A stretch of DNA of 64,000 nt from assembly GCA_963710715.1 (NCBI GenBank), contig CAVQBL010000013.1:248001-312000 (forward strand), read 5' to 3'. The DNA is from CAVQBL01 sp963710715 (GTDB lineage Bacteria > Pseudomonadota > Gammaproteobacteria > DSM-16500). Below, piece by piece: positions 61,552-64,000 of this stretch. Under the pieces are notes generated by a model, which saw only the letters and a list, made by a program, of their open reading frames with translations, was not told the DNA's origin and searched no databases. The stretch's first letter is position 1, and each line of letters starts with the position of its first letter. The position numbers and the translations under genes are program-made.

Positions 61552-64000
61552 TTAATAAACCATCTCCACGCCATTCTCCGCAAATAACTCGCGCAATGTT
61601 TCCAATAAGGCATCAGCGGGCCGTACGCGCCATGCTTCGCCCAAGTTGAGATTTGCGGTTGCATCGTGGCGTAAATAATCCACGGTCACGCGACATGATC
61701 CACCACGGTATTTTTCTAAAATTGTGGGCAATTGAGAAATATTTTCAGTTTTGGTTGCGGAGACATGGATCTGTAAAAATTTCGCGTAGCGTTCACGTGC
61801 TTGCTCAAGAGAAAAAATTTCTCGGCTCAATAAACGATAACCGCCACTAAATTCATCGATGCTGACTTCACCTTCAACAACGATCAATTTATCTTTAACA
61901 AGTAATTCTCGATATTTTTGATAAGTCTCAGCGAAGCACAAGACATCCATTTGGCTGCTTGCATCATCAAGAGAAACAACAGCCATGCGATCACCGCGTT
62001 TAGTTTGAATCACACGGATACCGGCAATGATTCCCGCTGCAACGGTTGTTTTACTTTGCCCGGGGCGTAAATTGCTAATGCGATCCGTGATAAAACGATC
62101 AAGTTCATTCAGATGACGATGAATGGGATGGCCTGTCAAATAAAGTCCTAAGGTTTCTTTTTCACCTAATAACCTTTCTTGTTCACTCCACTCAGAAATA
62201 TTTTTGTAATGAGTTGCTTGTGTGACAGGACTGATTACGCCAAATAAATCGTGTTGACCTAGGGTTTCATTACGTAACACTTGTTCTGCTTGTTGAATAG
62301 CAAGATCAAGACTTGTCATGATACTCGCGCGATGTGGGCCGATGGTATCAAAAGCGCCGGCTTTAATGAGTGCTTCCAGAACGCGGCGATTCATCTTATG
62401 TAAATCCACGCGGCTACAAAAATCAAATAAATCTTTAAATTCTCCACGAAGATTTCGTTCTGCAACAATGGCTTCAATAGCGGCTTGACCTGCTCCTTTG
62501 ACCGCGCCTAAGCCATACACTAAATTTTTTTCATCAATCACTTTAAATATGTATTCACTGTGATTCACATTGGGATGAGCAATTTTTAATTCGAGCGTAG
62601 AACATTCTTCGACAAAATGCACAACTTTATCCGTGTGATCCATATCAGCAGATAATACCGCTGCCATATAAGCTGCAGGGTAGTGTGCTTTCAACCATGC
62701 TGTTTGATAAGCAATGAGAGCATACGATGCAGAGTGTGATTTATTGAATCCATAACCGGCAAATTTTTCCATTAAATCGAAAATGTGAGTGGCGGTTTCA
62801 AGATTAACATTGCGCTCCACTGCACCTTTACAAAAAATTTCTCTCTGAGTTGCCATTTCTTCCGGTTTTTTCTTACCCATTGCGCGGCGTAGTAAATCAG
62901 CAGCGCCTAACGAATAACCCGCAAGGACTTGCGCGATTTGCATGACTTGTTCTTGATACAGAATTACTCCATAAGTAGGTCGCAAAATAGGTTCTAATTT
63001 TGGATGCGGGTAAACCACGCGTGCGCGGCCGTGTTTACGATTGATAAAATCATCCACCATACCGGATTGCAACGGACCCGGACGAAAAAGTGCAACCAGG
63101 GCCACAATATCTTCGAAACAGTCAGGCTGCAAGCGTTTAACTAAATCTTTCATTCCACGAGACTCTAACTGAAATACGGCAGTGGTTTTACATGCTTTTA
63201 ACATGGTAAACGTTTTTGCATCATTCATAGGTAATAAATGAATGTTGAGTAGAGACTCGTTATTTTTACTGCGTAATAAATTAATTGCACGCACTGCCCA
63301 ATCAATAATCGTAAGCGTACGTAGTCCAAGAAAGTCAAATTTTACTAAACCAACAGCTTCAACATCATCTTTATCAAATTGCGTGACCAAATGTTGCGGT
63401 TCATTCTCTTCGCAATAAAGCGGAGTCAATTCGGTTAATTTTGCCGGTGCAATCACAACGCCACCCGCATGTTTACCGACATTACGAGTTGTACCTTCCA
63501 ATTTGCGCGCCAGATCAATGAGTGTGCGTACTTCATCTTCACTATTGTAACGCTCGCGTAATAATTCTTCTTGTTCCATGGCTTTATCGAGAGTCATGCC
63601 GATTTCGAAAGGAATTAATTTTGCTAATTTATCAACATAACCATAACTGATTCCCAGCACTCTTCCGACATCGCGTAGCACTGCGCGTGCTGCCATTGTG
63701 CCGTACGTAATAATTTGCGCCACACTGTTGTGACCGTGAGTTTTCATCACATAATCAATGACGCGATCACGTCCTTCCATACAAAAGTCAATATCAAAGT
63801 CTGGCATAGACACACGTTCAGGATTTAAAAACCGCTCGAAAAGTAATTCATGTGCGAGTGGATCCAGATCAGTAATTTTTAGTGCGTAAGCTACGAGTGA
63901 GCCAGGGCCTGAGCCGCGTCCAGGGCCAACCGGTACGTTATTTTCGCGTGCCCAACGTGTGAAATCTGCCACAATTAAAAAGTAACCGGCAAATCCCATT
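61552..64000 (-). CDS. dnaE: DNA polymerase III alpha subunit, C-terminal 815+ codons (5' end outside window)
   Basis: The frame is open to the right edge. The catalytic Asp pair is in SMPDFDIDFCMEGRDRVIDY; GRGSGPGSLVAYAL and KFDFLGLRTLTIIDWA are palm motifs, FNKSHSASYALIAYQTAWLK fingers. Then the tandem HhH domain, OB fold (VAAGIIAGIRVIQTKRGDRM, VVSLDDASSQMDVLCF) and C-terminal tau-binding part ending NGVEMVY. It is the main replicative polymerase subunit. Pieces of its 3' end recur at 35499-35558 and 57370-57542. Confidence 0.97.
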   Translation of the reverse strand, partial: MGFAGYFLIVADFTRWARENNVPVGPGRGSGPGSLVAYALKITDLDPLAHELLFERFLNPERVSMPDFDIDFCMEGRDRVIDYVMKTHGHNSVAQIITYGTMAARAVLRDVGRVLGISYGYVDKLAKLIPFEIGMTLDKAMEQEELLRERYNSEDEVRTLIDLARKLEGTTRNVGKHAGGVVIAPAKLTELTPLYCEENEPQHLVTQFDKDDVEAVGLVKFDFLGLRTLTIIDWAVRAINLLRSKNNESLLNIHLLPMNDAKTFTMLKACKTTAVFQLESRGMKDLVKRLQPDCFEDIVALVALFRPGPLQSGMVDDFINRKHGRARVVYPHPKLEPILRPTYGVILYQEQVMQIAQVLAGYSLGAADLLRRAMGKKKPEEMATQREIFCKGAVERNVNLETATHIFDLMEKFAGYGFNKSHSASYALIAYQTAWLKAHYPAAYMAAVLSADMDHTDKVVHFVEECSTLELKIAHPNVNHSEYIFKVIDEKNLVYGLGAVKGAGQAAIEAIVAERNLRGEFKDLFDFCSRVDLHKMNRRVLEALIKAGAFDTIGPHRASIMTSLDLAIQQAEQVLRNETLGQHDLFGVISPVTQATHYKNISEWSEQERLLGEKETLGLYLTGHPIHRHLNELDRFITDRISNLRPGQSKTTVAAGIIAGIRVIQTKRGDRMAVVSLDDASSQMDVLCFAETYQKYRELLVKDKLIVVEGEVSIDEFSGGYRLLSREIFSLEQARERYAKFLQIHVSATKTENISQLPTILEKYRGGSCRVTVDYLRHDATANLNLGEAWRVRPADALLETLRELFAENGVEMVY

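Overview
The window looks like chromosome of a low-GC gammaproteobacterium of the order Legionellales (Coxiellaceae / Rickettsiella / Berkiella-like, host-associated). The grounds are a gammaproteobacterial core gene order (tol-pal-cpoB-queE; rpsB-tsf-pyrH-frr-uppS-cdsA-bamA-skp-lpxD-fabZ-lpxA-lpxB-rnhB next to dnaE) interleaved with eukaryote-like genes: an F-box/ankyrin protein ending in a CaaX-like tetrapeptide, a 962-residue ankyrin protein, a secreted NTPDase and a leucine-rich-repeat (LRR) protein. The genus is inference.

1-7.6 kb: tol-pal cluster. The end of tolA and tolB are separated by inserted cargo: a class A beta-lactamase, a palindromic repeat, the F-box/ankyrin/CaaX gene, msrA and the tail of an ABC ATPase. 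Then tolB, pal, cpoB, queE and tRNA-Lys. 7.6-22 kb: opgB-like phosphoglycerol transferase, secreted NTPDase, isochorismatase-like hydrolase, clpB, uspA, cbpA-cbpM, large ankyrin protein, sodB, map and an outer-membrane beta-barrel protein. 22-34.4 kb: translation and envelope biogenesis genes. rpsB, tsf, pyrH, frr and uppS are riddled with single-base indels between about 22.7 and 26.0 kb, while everything around them is intact. dxr and rseP, often found between cdsA and bamA, are absent there.

34.4-61.5 kb: an accessory island between the convergent 3' ends of rnhB and dnaE. It holds a PAS-LuxR regulator, an LRR membrane protein overlapping by 4 nt a 4450-residue YD-repeat (Rhs-like) polymorphic toxin and its immunity gene, then about 8 kb of orphan toxin/immunity cassettes. 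Two cassettes carry a near-identical 384-bp copy of the giant gene's pretoxin segment joined to different toxin ends: one resembling an ADP-ribosyltransferase/RES fold and broken by a 7-bp tandem duplication, the other an ADP-ribosyl-cyclase-like NAD hydrolase. Other cassettes are toxin tails followed by intact immunity genes. Cassette junctions carry palindromic repeats, one of which is interrupted by an IS200-like element with 165-bp inverted repeats. Copies of the dnaE 3' end lie at the left edge, inside, and at the right edge of the island. A hicAB module with a clear promoter/operator and the C-terminal 815 codons of dnaE close the window.

The most interesting system is the cassette archive behind the giant YD-repeat gene. 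The shared pretoxin segment offers homology through which the expressed gene could exchange its toxin end, while retained immunity genes would protect against kin carrying earlier toxins.
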